Below, piece by piece: positions 17,586 to 25,879 of a stretch of DNA of 47,011 nucleotides. A program made the translations under genes and the position numbers. The notes below the pieces were generated by a model that saw only the letters and a list, made by a program, of their open reading frames with translations, ran no database searches and was not told where the DNA came from. Numbering within the stretch: the stretch's first letter is position 1; each line of letters begins with the position of its first letter. Source of the DNA: Rhodospirillaceae bacterium (GTDB lineage Bacteria > Pseudomonadota > Alphaproteobacteria > Rhodospirillales > Rhodospirillaceae); NCBI GenBank assembly GCA_002737725.1, contig NSIP01000016.1:1-47011 (forward strand). Direction: 5' to 3'.

Positions 17586-18251
17586 ATGAAATCCTTGCGG
17601 CGTATATCCTCTCAAATCATGGTGGTGGCGCTCGTCTTGGCGGGCCTCACCGTGGCGCCTGTCATCGCCAAGCCGATCTCGTATGTCGGCGGCACCATGA
17701 TCATGCAGGAAAATGACGAGACTGGTTACACGCTCACGGTCGACCACACGCTGACGCCCAAAGTCGCTATCGGTTTTTATGGCAAAAAAGAAATTCATGG
17801 CGATAAGTTTACGGTCGGCGGGCCGCAAGTGAACACGCTGGTCAGGCGCTGGAATTTACCCGATGGCCAAGGCAACATTTTCACCATGACGGGGGTGGGC
17901 GTTGCGCAACGCAATGGTGCGGGGCCGAACAATACTCAGTTTGCGGCCTGGACCAGTCTGTTGGCTGACTACGAAACACGGCGCATTTTTACGTCCTACG
18001 AGTTACGTTTAATGTACGCCCAGCACATTGAAAAGTCGGCCTGGCAGCGGGCCCGTGTTGGTTTTGCGCCGTACCTTGGAAATTACGACGATCTCAATAC
18101 GTGGATCATGCTGCAAGTCGACCATCACCCGGCGAAGTCGCGCGCCACATCCATCACGCCGCTGATTCGCTTGTTTTATAAATCATTCCTTGCTGAAGGC
18201 GGCGTCAATACGCGCGGCGAGGTGCTGTTCAATTGGGTTCAGCAGTTCTAA
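17586..18251 (+). CDS. Exported hypothetical protein, first gene of metal operon
   Basis: The protein has 221 residues. A signal peptide (MKSLRRISSQIMVVALVLAGLTVAPVIA) is followed by a beta-rich sequence with alternating aromatic and polar residues (GYTLTVDHTLTPKVAIGFYGK, YELRLMYAQHI, PLIRLFYKSFLAEGG), and it ends in Phe after VLFNWVQQF. This is what a small outer-membrane barrel would look like. No Cys, no metal motif and no named family are recognised. It is 12 nt upstream of the MerP-like gene, so it is probably co-transcribed and may serve metal uptake or efflux at the outer membrane. Confidence 0.72.
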   Translation: MKSLRRISSQIMVVALVLAGLTVAPVIAKPISYVGGTMIMQENDETGYTLTVDHTLTPKVAIGFYGKKEIHGDKFTVGGPQVNTLVRRWNLPDGQGNIFTMTGVGVAQRNGAGPNNTQFAAWTSLLADYETRRIFTSYELRLMYAQHIEKSAWQRARVGFAPYLGNYDDLNTWIMLQVDHHPAKSRATSITPLIRLFYKSFLAEGGVNTRGEVLFNWVQQF

Positions 18252-18263
18252 TATAGGTACATT

Positions 18264-18551
18264 ATGCGCAACGTTCTCGCAATTCTTTCAACACTTCTCG
18301 TGCTGGCGGCTTCAGCCGCGCGCGCCGAAACTATTGTCATCACCGTCAATGGCATGGTCTGTGCTTTCTGCGCGACGGGCATCGAGAAATCGTTCAAAAA
18401 ACAAACCGCCGTTGCCGCCATCAAGGTTGATCTGGAAAGCAAAAAAGTTACGGCACAGACCAAACCCGACGTTCTGCTGGCCGACGACGTGGTGACGAAA
18501 CTCATTACCGATGCCGGCTATGCCGTGGTTGATATCGTCCGGCAGCCCTAA
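18264..18551 (+). CDS. Periplasmic heavy-metal-associated (MerP-like) protein
   Basis: The protein has 95 residues. Signal peptide MRNVLAILSTLLVLAASAARA is followed by one HMA domain with the soft-metal motif GMVCAFC (Cys33, Cys36) and the usual end DAGYAVVDI. Such domains bind Hg(II), Cu(I) or similar ions and pass them to a partner. The next gene encodes a MerT-like membrane protein, so this is most likely the periplasmic scavenger of that pair. No merR, merA or CopA gene is present in the window, so the metal remains open. Confidence 0.88.
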   Translation: MRNVLAILSTLLVLAASAARAETIVITVNGMVCAFCATGIEKSFKKQTAVAAIKVDLESKKVTAQTKPDVLLADDVVTKLITDAGYAVVDIVRQP

Positions 18552-18552
18552 C

Positions 18553-18948
18553 ATGACCGATACTTTTGAAAAAGCCGCGGTGCGCGACATCACCGTGTCG
18601 GCAATGAGTCTGTTGTTTTCAAGCGGCTGCCTCGTGTGCTGCGCACTGCCCGCGTTGTTGGTCTGGGTGGGCGCAGGCGCGGCGATGGTGGGGCTGGTCA
18701 GTGCGGTTCCGCAATTGGTCGTTCTGTCCGAACACAAGGCTATTGTGTTCGGCATTGCGGGCGCAATGTTGGCCGTCGTTGCCGTCCTGCGTTACCTGAA
18801 CCGCAATGCCCCATGCCCGGCCGACCCGGCCTTAGCTAAGGCCTGCCAACGCTTGCGCACGTTTGGCACCGCCACATTTTATGGCTCGGTTGGTATTTAT
18901 GCCGTTGGTTTTTTCTTTGCATTTTTGGCAGCTGGGTTGCTGGCATAG
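18553..18948 (+). CDS. MerT-like metal transport membrane protein
   Basis: The protein has 131 residues from the ATG at 18553, one base after the MerP-like stop, so the genes are translationally coupled. It has three membrane segments, with a Cys cluster in the first (SGCLVCCALPAL, Cys26/29/30) and a second pair in the loop before the last (Cys88, Cys98; CPADPALAKAC). This is the layout of mercuric transporter MerT: Cys-Cys in helix 1 takes the ion from MerP, and the loop pair hands it inward. The extra Cys26 and low identity to classical MerT make a different soft metal possible. Confidence 0.8.
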   Translation: MTDTFEKAAVRDITVSAMSLLFSSGCLVCCALPALLVWVGAGAAMVGLVSAVPQLVVLSEHKAIVFGIAGAMLAVVAVLRYLNRNAPCPADPALAKACQRLRTFGTATFYGSVGIYAVGFFFAFLAAGLLA

Positions 18949-18983
18949 AGCCAACGACAACATGAGCTAAGATGCGCGCAGCC

Positions 18984-20306
18984 TTACATCAACCCGATCG
19001 CCTTAGGCAGCCACAGCGTCAGCGCGGGCAGCGCAACAAGAATGATCAATCGCACGATATCGGCGATCACGAAAGGCGTGACCCCTTTATATATCGTGCG
19101 CAGTGTCACTCCCGGCGCCATGCCTTGCATCACAAAAACATTGATCCCGATGGGTGGCATGATCATGCCGATTTCAATCACCACAACATTGATAATGCCC
19201 CACCAGATGGGGTCATAGCCCATGGCTGTGATCACCGGAAAGACAAAGGGCAACGTGATGACCATGGCTGCCACTTCGTCAAAGATCGCGCCGAGCACAA
19301 TATACATGGCTAGCATCAGATAGATGATCATCAGGTCGGGGATAGGCAAGGCCTCGATGGCGGTGATGATGATGTCGGGGATGTGAGAGAGCGAGATGCA
19401 GTAGCCAAAAATGTTGGCACCGATAATAATGAGATAGATCAGCGCCGTTGACGCTGCTGTTTCTTTCAGGTTGTTGAAGAACGAAGTGCGGTTGAGCTTG
19501 CCACGCACCCAGGCAAAAATGATCGCCAAGGCCGCGCCCACCGAAGCTGCTTCGTTGATGGTGAAGATGCCCGAATAAATGCCGCCCGAGACCAGAGCGG
19601 CCAGTAAAATCACGCCCCAACTTTCTTTTAACGCGCCCCACCGATTAGACCACGGCGCGCGCGGGCCAGCGGGGCCGGCCTCGGGGTTCAATGCCACCGA
19701 CACACGCACGGCGACCAGGTAGCCAATCGTGGCCAACAGTGCAGGAATAACAGCGGCAACAAACAAGGCGGTGATGAACTGCTCGGTCAGGATGGCATAG
19801 AGCACCATGATCACCGACGGCGGCACGATAATGCCCAAGGTCGCGCCCGACGCGATGGATCCGGTGGACAATGAGTCGGCGTAACCACGCCGTTTCATCT
19901 CAGGCAGGGCAATGCGCGCCATGGTTCCTACCGTGGCCAATGACGAGCCGCACACCGCACCAAAACCCGCACACGATGCCACTGTGGCCATGGCCAGGCC
20001 GCCACGTTTATGACCGACCAAAGCTTGTGCCAGGCGATAAAGGTCAGCCGAAAGCCCAGCGACGCCCGCGAAATTGCCCATCAGCAAGAACAGCGCGATT
20101 ACCGCCAACTCGGAGCTGGCGATTTGCTGGGCGGGGTCGATGCCCAGCACCGCCACGGCGGGCTCCCAGCCGATGATCAATCCGGTGCCAATAAACCCGC
20201 CGATGGCCATGGCCGCGCCGATGGGCACATGTAACGCAATCATACCCAGCACTGCCAAGAGGGCGAGCGAACCAATCACAGTCGGGTCGAGAACAGATGC
20301 GTCCAC
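18984..20306 (-). CDS. TRAP transporter large permease (DctM-like)
   Basis: The protein has 440 residues with about 12 membrane segments. Family features include ALHVPIGAAMAIGG near the N-terminus, GAVCGSSLATVGTMARIALPEMKRRGY, GATLGIIVPPSVIMVLYAI and PPIGINVFVMQG near the C-terminus. It is the sodium-driven transport subunit for a carboxylate-type solute. The start lies 9 nt after the DctQ stop. With DctQ and DctP it forms a complete P-Q-M operon, the only complete transporter in the window. Confidence 0.95.
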   Translation of the reverse strand: MDASVLDPTVIGSLALLAVLGMIALHVPIGAAMAIGGFIGTGLIIGWEPAVAVLGIDPAQQIASSELAVIALFLLMGNFAGVAGLSADLYRLAQALVGHKRGGLAMATVASCAGFGAVCGSSLATVGTMARIALPEMKRRGYADSLSTGSIASGATLGIIVPPSVIMVLYAILTEQFITALFVAAVIPALLATIGYLVAVRVSVALNPEAGPAGPRAPWSNRWGALKESWGVILLAALVSGGIYSGIFTINEAASVGAALAIIFAWVRGKLNRTSFFNNLKETAASTALIYLIIIGANIFGYCISLSHIPDIIITAIEALPIPDLMIIYLMLAMYIVLGAIFDEVAAMVITLPFVFPVITAMGYDPIWWGIINVVVIEIGMIMPPIGINVFVMQGMAPGVTLRTIYKGVTPFVIADIVRLIILVALPALTLWLPKAIGLM

Positions 20307-20315
20307 GCTAAAGGC

Positions 20316-20861
20316 CTATTCTAAAATGCTATCGTCGTAGCTTGGCCGCGGCACACCCCTCAGGGCGGCTTTCAGCGCGGCACTGAGGATCCATAACTGT
20401 ACCAACGCAGCGGCCATCATCAGGCCAGCGACAACCCACCACACCGGGGCAGTATTCCATTCCAAGGTCGAGGTGGTGCGACCAGCGTGCTGAAACTGAA
20501 GCGTGAGCTCTGTGAATTGCCAGGCGAACAGTGCGAACAGCGCCAGCATGGCAACCGCGCCGATCACGTCGAACCACGCATGCCAGCGATCACCTAATGC
20601 TTTGCCCAGCAAATTCACAGTGACGGCGTTGCCTTTTTTTAATCCGGCCGGAAAACATGAGGTAACGACAACGGCAAAGGCAATCTCGGTCAGGTCTTTC
20701 AACCCTTCGAACCGCGCCAGGTTCAGATAGCGCAAGACCACATCAACCATGGTCAGGAAGGCGATGAAGACCAAGCCCAGGAATCCCAGCGCGGCGATGG
20801 TGTCGCAGACGCGGTCAATGGCACGTTCCGTTGTTGAAATGGGGGCGGCGGGTTGGCTCAT
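20316..20861 (-). CDS. TRAP transporter small permease (DctQ-like)
   Basis: The protein has 181 residues with four membrane segments (about 19-40, 55-75, 93-113, 137-158). DctQ family cues are ALGFLGLVFIAFLTMVDVVLRYL and the central LTEIAFAVVVTSCFPAGLKKGNAVTV. It packs against the large permease. Its ATG overlaps the DctP stop by 4 nt (ATGA), so translation is coupled. Confidence 0.92.
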   Translation of the reverse strand: MSQPAAPISTTERAIDRVCDTIAALGFLGLVFIAFLTMVDVVLRYLNLARFEGLKDLTEIAFAVVVTSCFPAGLKKGNAVTVNLLGKALGDRWHAWFDVIGAVAMLALFALFAWQFTELTLQFQHAGRTTSTLEWNTAPVWWVVAGLMMAAALVQLWILSAALKAALRGVPRPSYDDSILE

Positions 20862-21886
20862 GTTGCGCTGGCCCGTTCTTGCGAGCGTAGTTGCGCCAGA
20901 ATGTCCAACGCTGCGGCATACGTCTCAGCGCCATTTTCGGTCCGCGCGATCCACGCATCGACCAGCGGCTTCACCGCCACTTGAAGCTGCTCGATGTCGT
21001 GCGCTGAGGGTTCGATATAGGTCAACGACGGCAGTGCGCGGAATTTTTTTTCGATTTCCTGAACGCGCTTGTCGTAGGCTTGACCACCCAGCAGCGCGAT
21101 ACGCTGGCCACTGTTGCGGGTGACGATCTCCTGCAAGTCTATCGGTAAACTTTCCCACACGCGTTTGTTCATCAGCATCGCGAAGGACACCACGCCAAAG
21201 GGTGCATTGATGACATGGGTTGAAACGCGGTAGGCCTGGAATGTGTTGACGGCGACCAAGCCTTGAACCGTTCCATCGATGGTATGCCGCCGCAGCGCTT
21301 CGTAAACATCGGACGGATGCATCGCCTCGGTAGTGGCGCCAAGCGTGGTGACGAACTCACCTTCTAATCGCCCGGCGCTGCGGATTTTTTTGTTTTTCAA
21401 GTCATCGAAGTTTTTCACTGGCAGGCGCATAAACAAATTGCCGGGTTCAGCTGTCCACATCCCCAAAACATGCACGTCTTCAAAACCCTTTACCAGCCCG
21501 CGCTCATAGAGGGTCCACGCCAGGACCGACGCTTCGACGGCGTTGCGCGTCAGCAACGGAACTTCCAGGACTTGTAATTGTTTAAACTGGCCGGTGGTGT
21601 AATTGGGCTGCACGAACCCCACCTCGGCGATGCCCGCGCGCAAAAGGTCAAACTGGGCATAGGGGCTGCGGCCCAGCGAGCCGCCAGCGTAGATGTCAAA
21701 GCCGATGCGTCCACCAGTGTCATCCTCAATCGCCTTGATCCAGGGTTTCACGATATTCGTGACGGTGTGACTGACGGGGGCCAAATAAGCGCTAAACCGC
21801 AAACGCGACTGGGCCGATGCTATTTGCGCACCAAGGGCGAGGGGTGTCGCAATGGTCGAGGCAATCACAGAGCGTCGTGACAACAT
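20858..21886 (-). CDS. TRAP transporter solute-binding protein (DctP-like)
   Basis: The protein has 342 residues. The signal MLSRRSVIASTIATPLALGAQIASA carries a twin Arg and is Tat-like. The mature part shows the TRAP receptor pattern: KPWIKAIEDDTGGRIGFDIYAGGSLG, LLRAGIAEVGFVQPNY and DLKNKKIRSAGRLEGEFVTTLGA, which holds the Arg that binds a solute carboxylate. YEALRRHTIDGTVQG follows. The ligand is unknown but probably an organic acid anion. It is the first gene of the P-Q-M operon. Confidence 0.93.
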   Translation of the reverse strand: MLSRRSVIASTIATPLALGAQIASAQSRLRFSAYLAPVSHTVTNIVKPWIKAIEDDTGGRIGFDIYAGGSLGRSPYAQFDLLRAGIAEVGFVQPNYTTGQFKQLQVLEVPLLTRNAVEASVLAWTLYERGLVKGFEDVHVLGMWTAEPGNLFMRLPVKNFDDLKNKKIRSAGRLEGEFVTTLGATTEAMHPSDVYEALRRHTIDGTVQGLVAVNTFQAYRVSTHVINAPFGVVSFAMLMNKRVWESLPIDLQEIVTRNSGQRIALLGGQAYDKRVQEIEKKFRALPSLTYIEPSAHDIEQLQVAVKPLVDAWIARTENGAETYAAALDILAQLRSQERASAT

Positions 21887-21904
21887 GGAAAACCTGACCA
21901 GAAA

Positions 21905-22700
21905 TTAAGTGTATTGAGAAAGATCGAGAGAGACTGGCTGCTCTTCTTCAGCCACCGGCCCAGAGGACATGGCCAGCCCAAAGGCCACGGTCACTTTGCG
22001 GATCAGGTCGATCTCGCTGGCCACGACGTCGTCGTAATGCTCGGCGATCCCGCGCACGTTTTCAGACAACTGCTCGCACAATGTCCCCAGTGATGCGTCA
22101 CGCAACTTCGAGGCCACGCCTGCCGCTTCGCCTAACATGTTGGCCAGCATAATCAGGTCGGTCTGGACTTCTTCTGTAATCTGCTGGCTGTCATAAGCAT
22201 GCACCAAGCGCTCGCACACTTCGCCCAAGCGGAAACTTTGCCGGTCAAGCTTGGCCTGCAAGACCTGCTGCAGCGAACCCTCAACAGCTTCCTTCAAAGA
22301 CGTTTTGTCAAACTCGCGCTCATTGACCTTTTCCAGAAAAGTGTTGAGCACCGCAATGTGTCGCACCCGACCGGTCAGTTCTATGTTTTTGCGCTGAGGG
22401 CCCATGTAGTCATCGGTGACAATAAAGGGCTGGCGATGGATTGCGCCCCAGCTTGAACGCACAGATATCCTTTAAGACCTCAAACGAGCTGTGATGGATG
22501 TCATCAGCCAAGATCAAAACATCGTGGGAGGTTTCGGCAAAAGCTGCCACCAAGTCTTCCATACGGCAGAAAATACGGGTCTTGCAGAATCCTTCGCCAC
22601 GCAACGTCGCGCGCATACTATCGCGCACCTGTTCATTGGGTTCGCCGAGAAAAATATCGATATCGCCACGCCGGTCTTTGTCGAACTTATTGGTGCTCAT
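21905..22700 (-). pseudogene. Response regulator gene with internal deletion and frameshift
   Basis: Two frames together make one gene. From the ATG at 22700 the protein starts as a receiver domain (DIDIFLGEPNEQVRDSMRATL, DVLILADDI, FEVLKDICAFKLGRNP), then hits a stop near 22410. The other frame continues as RQPFIVTDDYMGPQRK and a helical C-terminal region of about 150 residues ending at 21905. In intact alphaproteobacterial relatives about 40-50 residues of receiver (including the Lys region) separate LGxNP and xPFIVT; here they are missing and the frames do not match. The junction is around 22435-22450. Function is probably lost; the C-terminal half could still be translated alone from 22462. 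Confidence 0.7.
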
Positions 22701-22831
22701 CTCAACCTAACAAACCGGGTCGCCCCGTTGCCCTTGCCGAAAAATTTAACATAACCACAGCACAAAGCATTGCGCCGTCCGGGCAATCTTTCCGCGCAAG
22801 GTGAATCATTTACTTTGTTTGGAGGGGTTTA

Positions 22832-22862
22832 ACAAAGCCCGAATGTCAAAGCTAGGCTTTGT
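22832..22862 (-). terminator. Possible weak terminator hairpin
   Basis: An 8-bp perfect inverted repeat (ACAAAGCC at 22832-22839, GGCTTTGT at 22855-22862) lies 12 nt past the stop of the second binding-protein gene. On the minus strand it is followed by TTAAACC rather than a clear U-run, so intrinsic termination is uncertain. Confidence 0.35.
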
Positions 22863-22874
22863 GGGCCAGATTAC

Positions 22875-24377
22875 TTATTCCGTAACGTCAATTTGGGGGT
22901 AATTCACGATTAAATTGCTGGGTTTGTAGCCCCTCACGCGGCGATGCAGCCCGTCAAACATGACAGTTTCGTGCATATATAGTGTCGGCGGGTCATCGTG
23001 GAGGCGGCGGAGCAACTGGCGCACGATGGTTGTGCGGTTGTCCAGATTGAACTCGGCCTGGGCCGCACGGATCAGCGGCAGCATGTCGGGTTCGCAGAAG
23101 TAATCGTTTCGCGTCAGGCATAGGGCGAAGGTGCGCATGGGGTCAAGGCTGGGCTTCACGTTAAAATCGATATTATAGGCTTGGCCGCCCCAGCCGCCAA
23201 AATTCACGCGTTTGATCATCTCGCTGCTGGGGATGGAACGCATCTCCAGCGTCACGCCCACCTTCGCCAAGTCCTGCGCCATGTATTGAAAGATCGCGGT
23301 GTCGGCCGCACTGCCACCCAAGATCGCCTCGGCGACCAATGTGAAGCCCTTCTCATAACCAGCCTCTTTCAGCAGCGCCTGGGCTTTGTCGGGATCGTAG
23401 GGGTATGCTTTGAGTGTCGGATCAAAACCAATGGCAAACGACGGTGTGGCCTGGCTGGCGGGAATGGTTGCGTTGTTCAGCAGCGCCTCGATGTAGCGCT
23501 CTTTGTTCACGGCGTAGTTCAGGGCCCGCCGCACGCGCTGATCGGCCACGGGCCCGCCTTGTTTTTTCAGCAGCGCCAAGCCCATGGCACCTGGACCTCG
23601 GCTGACATGATGGGTGTGCCCTGCGTCCGCTAAGGCCGCAATTTCCTCTGGCCCAATCACGATGGCTACATCGGCGTTGCCCGACAAAATCGCTTGTGTG
23701 CGCGAGACGGCATCAGGCAATTTGATGAACGTCAGTTTGTCCAGCTTCGGCGGTGTCCACGAACCTGCGAACGCCGACATGTCGATGCGGTTGGCGGCCC
23801 AACGATCGACCTTGAACGGCCCGGTGCCGATGGGTGCTTTGGCGAAGCCCTCAGGCCCCAGTTTGCGCCATTGCCCTGGGGCGGTCATGCGCGCCATAGC
23901 CAGTTCGCCGGGCAACATGATGTTGGGATATTTGGTCACAATCTCGACCGTGAAATCATCAATCGCACGCACGCTCTCGATGGCAGCGACCACGCGCGAG
24001 ACGGACTCGCGTTTGCCTGCGGGTGAAATCAAGTATTCGAGGTTCGTGACGACGGCATCCGACGTGAAAGGCTCGCCGTTGGAAAATCTAACGCCCTGGC
24101 GCAGATGAAATCGCCACGTCAGTGGGTTGAGCGACTCCCAGCTAGAGACTAGCCACGGTTGCACTTTGGCGTCTTCATCGACCATCGTCAGCGGGTCGAA
24201 CATCGCCGCCCAGATATAAATCTCTGACGAACTGGTGGACCGATGCACGTTGCCCAAGGCGGCGGGCAAGCTATAGCTGGTGACGCGGAGGCTTTTCTCG
24301 GCGAATGCGGGCCGTGTGATCGGTATCGTCAGCCCGCAAAGCCACAAAAAGGTATAAACAGATTGAATCCATTTCAT
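22875..24377 (-). CDS. Family-5 ABC solute-binding protein (orphan, second copy)
   Basis: The protein has 500 residues from the ATG at 24377; upstream in-frame codons lack a signal. The signal peptide is MKWIQSVYTFLWLCGLTIPITRPAFA. SBP_bac_5 landmarks: PLTWRFHLRQGVRFSNGEPF, PIGTGPFKVDRW, ADQRVRRALNYAVNKERYI, YPYDPDKAQALLKEAGYEKGF. It is a paralogue of the proteins at 8048 and 37353, but the C-terminal Cys-containing loop differs (LCLTRNDYFCEPD). No permease or ATPase gene is nearby. The upstream region is a REP-like repeat shared with the divergent RraA-like gene. Confidence 0.92.
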   Translation of the reverse strand: MKWIQSVYTFLWLCGLTIPITRPAFAEKSLRVTSYSLPAALGNVHRSTSSSEIYIWAAMFDPLTMVDEDAKVQPWLVSSWESLNPLTWRFHLRQGVRFSNGEPFTSDAVVTNLEYLISPAGKRESVSRVVAAIESVRAIDDFTVEIVTKYPNIMLPGELAMARMTAPGQWRKLGPEGFAKAPIGTGPFKVDRWAANRIDMSAFAGSWTPPKLDKLTFIKLPDAVSRTQAILSGNADVAIVIGPEEIAALADAGHTHHVSRGPGAMGLALLKKQGGPVADQRVRRALNYAVNKERYIEALLNNATIPASQATPSFAIGFDPTLKAYPYDPDKAQALLKEAGYEKGFTLVAEAILGGSAADTAIFQYMAQDLAKVGVTLEMRSIPSSEMIKRVNFGGWGGQAYNIDFNVKPSLDPMRTFALCLTRNDYFCEPDMLPLIRAAQAEFNLDNRTTIVRQLLRRLHDDPPTLYMHETVMFDGLHRRVRGYKPSNLIVNYPQIDVTE

Positions 24378-24410
24378 CGCGCAAACGTAGCGTGATTTTT
24401 CGATTGCGGA

Positions 24411-24520
24411 AACCTCCCCCTCAACCGACACTTCGTGTCGACCTCTCCCTCCAGGGGAGATGTCATTTTATCGGTTTTCTTTACCCGCTCCCCTTGGGGG
24501 AGAGGGAGGGGTGAGGGGTT
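24411..24520. repeat. REP/BIME-like palindromic intergenic repeat
   Basis: Two inverted copies of a C-rich unit face each other. The left one starts AACCTCCCCCTCAACC and ends CTCTCCCTCCAGGGGAGA; the right one, reversed, reads AACCCCTCACCCCTCCCTCT. The left copy contains a perfect hairpin CGACAC-TTC-GTGTCG (24426-24440). A related half-unit occurs at 26443-26526. The GAGGGG at 24513-24518 inside the right copy is placed to act as the RBS of the RraA-like gene. Confidence 0.75.
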
Positions 24521-24525
24521 ATCTC

Positions 24526-25212
24526 ATGAGCGTTGCCACACATCGAATCGTCACCGATTTTAAGCGCCTCTCTGCCGATCTCATCGCCAAGGTTGCTAAA
24601 CTTCATATTGGTGTGTCGGGCTTCGAGGTGGGCCCGCGCCAAACCATGCACCCCAGTATTAAGCCGCTCGACCCCTCCTGGCGTATTTGCGGCCCGGCGC
24701 TCACCGTGCGGCCAGAGTTTTGGTACGACCGATTGATGGGCGAGTTAGCGCCGAAATATGCCAAGCCCGGCGATGTGATTGTGGTGGATGCGGGCGGATA
24801 TACCGATGTTGCAGTCTGGGGCATGAGCATGACGGTCGCTGCCAAAAGTGCGGGCGTCGCAGGGGTTGTGATTGATGGCGCCACCATGAACGCGGCGTTG
24901 CTCGCGCGCGAGCGTGTGCAAATGCCAATCTTTGCGCGCGCCGTGTCGGCCACGGCCACCACCTCCGACAGTCCCGGCTCCATCAACGTGCCGATTATCT
25001 GCGGCGGCGTGATTGTGAACCCAGGAGACATCATACTGGGCGATAGTGATGGCGTGGTGGTACTGAAACCCGAGGCTGCCGAGGCGATCATCCGCAACGT
25101 CGAAGCCCACGACAAAGGCGAGCAAGACCCCGAGATGCGCAAGAAACCCTATTGGGAACGCCGTGGTGTAGTGGAAAAGCTCAAGGCCATGAAGGACGTG
25201 ACGTGGGAGTAG
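24526..25212 (+). CDS. RraA/HMG-aldolase-fold protein lacking the Arg-Asp pair
   Basis: The protein has 228 residues from the ATG at 24526. The family fold is clear: PGDVIVVDAGGYTDVAVWG, AGVAGVVIDGATMNAALL, MPIFARAV, VNPGDIILGDSDGVVVLKPE. Active HMG/CHA aldolases and oxaloacetate decarboxylases of this family have DGxxRD, whose Arg and Asp bind substrate and metal. Here the residues are Met-Asn (DGATMN). So it is probably not an aldolase of the usual type; RraA itself inhibits RNase E without catalysis. The start lies directly on the REP-like repeat. Confidence 0.87.
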   Translation: MSVATHRIVTDFKRLSADLIAKVAKLHIGVSGFEVGPRQTMHPSIKPLDPSWRICGPALTVRPEFWYDRLMGELAPKYAKPGDVIVVDAGGYTDVAVWGMSMTVAAKSAGVAGVVIDGATMNAALLARERVQMPIFARAVSATATTSDSPGSINVPIICGGVIVNPGDIILGDSDGVVVLKPEAAEAIIRNVEAHDKGEQDPEMRKKPYWERRGVVEKLKAMKDVTWE

Positions 25213-25220
25213 CGAGATTG

Positions 25221-25490
25221 CTATTTGTAATGCTCGCGGCATGCCGCGACTTCAATACGTTGTTCACGACCGGTGCCGAGAATGCGATAGACGAGGCGAT
25301 GCACGCCGGTGATGCGCCGGGCCCACCATCCCGCGTAGTCTCCACGAAGCGGTTCGGGCTTGCCGATACCGCGTAACGGGCTGCGGCTAATGTCCTTGAT
25401 TAACTCGTTGATTTTCGTCGTGATTGATGGGTCGACCTCATCCCAATCCAAATAATCGCTCCATGCATCTGGGTACCAAAGCAGATTCAC
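25221..25490 (-). CDS. yoeB: YoeB-family mRNA interferase toxin
   Basis: The protein has 89 residues, the usual size. The family pattern is nearly complete: DYLDWDEVDPSITTKINELI, GIGKPEPLRGDYAGWWARRI, HRLVYRI, CREHYK. Catalytic positions match E. coli YoeB (Glu46, Arg65, and the C-terminal His-Tyr at 87-88). YoeB cleaves mRNA at the ribosomal A site. It lies 9 nt downstream of the antitoxin gene in one operon, the usual order. The toxin appears intact. Confidence 0.94.
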   Translation of the reverse strand: MNLLWYPDAWSDYLDWDEVDPSITTKINELIKDISRSPLRGIGKPEPLRGDYAGWWARRITGVHRLVYRILGTGREQRIEVAACREHYK

Positions 25491-25499
25491 GCTGCTCGC

Positions 25500-25811
25500 C
25501 TACCGACCTTGGCGAGCGGATGGCTTCTTTTTCTTGCGCACTCTAGCCGACGACCCCGGCTCAATGAGGTCGCGTTTGATGAATTTGCCTTGCTCCGCCG
25601 CAGCGATCGCGCGTCGCAGAAACGCTGCATTGGGCGGGCTGCGGTTTAGGTGCGCCGTTTCACCCATTGCGCTATATTCCTCCAGCGACATGATCACGAC
25701 GGGCTCGCTGCCGCGCCGCGTCACAGTGATCGGCGCGCGGCTGCTACACGCTTCGTCCATGACCGACGCCAGATTTTGCCGTGCAACCGAGTAGGGAATA
25801 ATCTTGTTCAT
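25500..25811 (-). CDS. yefM: YefM-family antitoxin
   Basis: The protein has 103 residues from the ATG at 25811 (MNKIIPYSVARQNLASVMDEA). A start at 25823 would run into the operator and is less likely. The N-terminal Phd/YefM DNA-binding fold has ITVTRRGSEPVVIMSLEEYSAMGET. The C-terminal part should wrap the toxin. It is longer and more basic at the C-terminus than E. coli YefM, ending in a Lys/Arg tail (RVRKKKKPSARQGR). It represses its own operon, with YoeB as co-repressor. Confidence 0.93.
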   Translation of the reverse strand: MNKIIPYSVARQNLASVMDEACSSRAPITVTRRGSEPVVIMSLEEYSAMGETAHLNRSPPNAAFLRRAIAAAEQGKFIKRDLIEPGSSARVRKKKKPSARQGR

Positions 25812-25822
25812 ACGAGTCTCCA

Positions 25823-25846
25823 TATTGTACAACTATATGTACAATA
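25823..25846. promoter_or_regulatory. YefM-YoeB operator palindrome
   Basis: A perfect inverted repeat, TATTGTACA (25823-25831) and TGTACAATA (25838-25846), with a 6-nt spacer lies 11 bp upstream of the antitoxin start. Each arm contains TGTACA, the core known from the E. coli yefM operator. It also sits 33 bp upstream of the divergent greB start, so YefM could affect that gene. Confidence 0.85.
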
Positions 25847-25879
25847 GGTGTGCAAATCAAGTCCGGACGACTTCAACCC

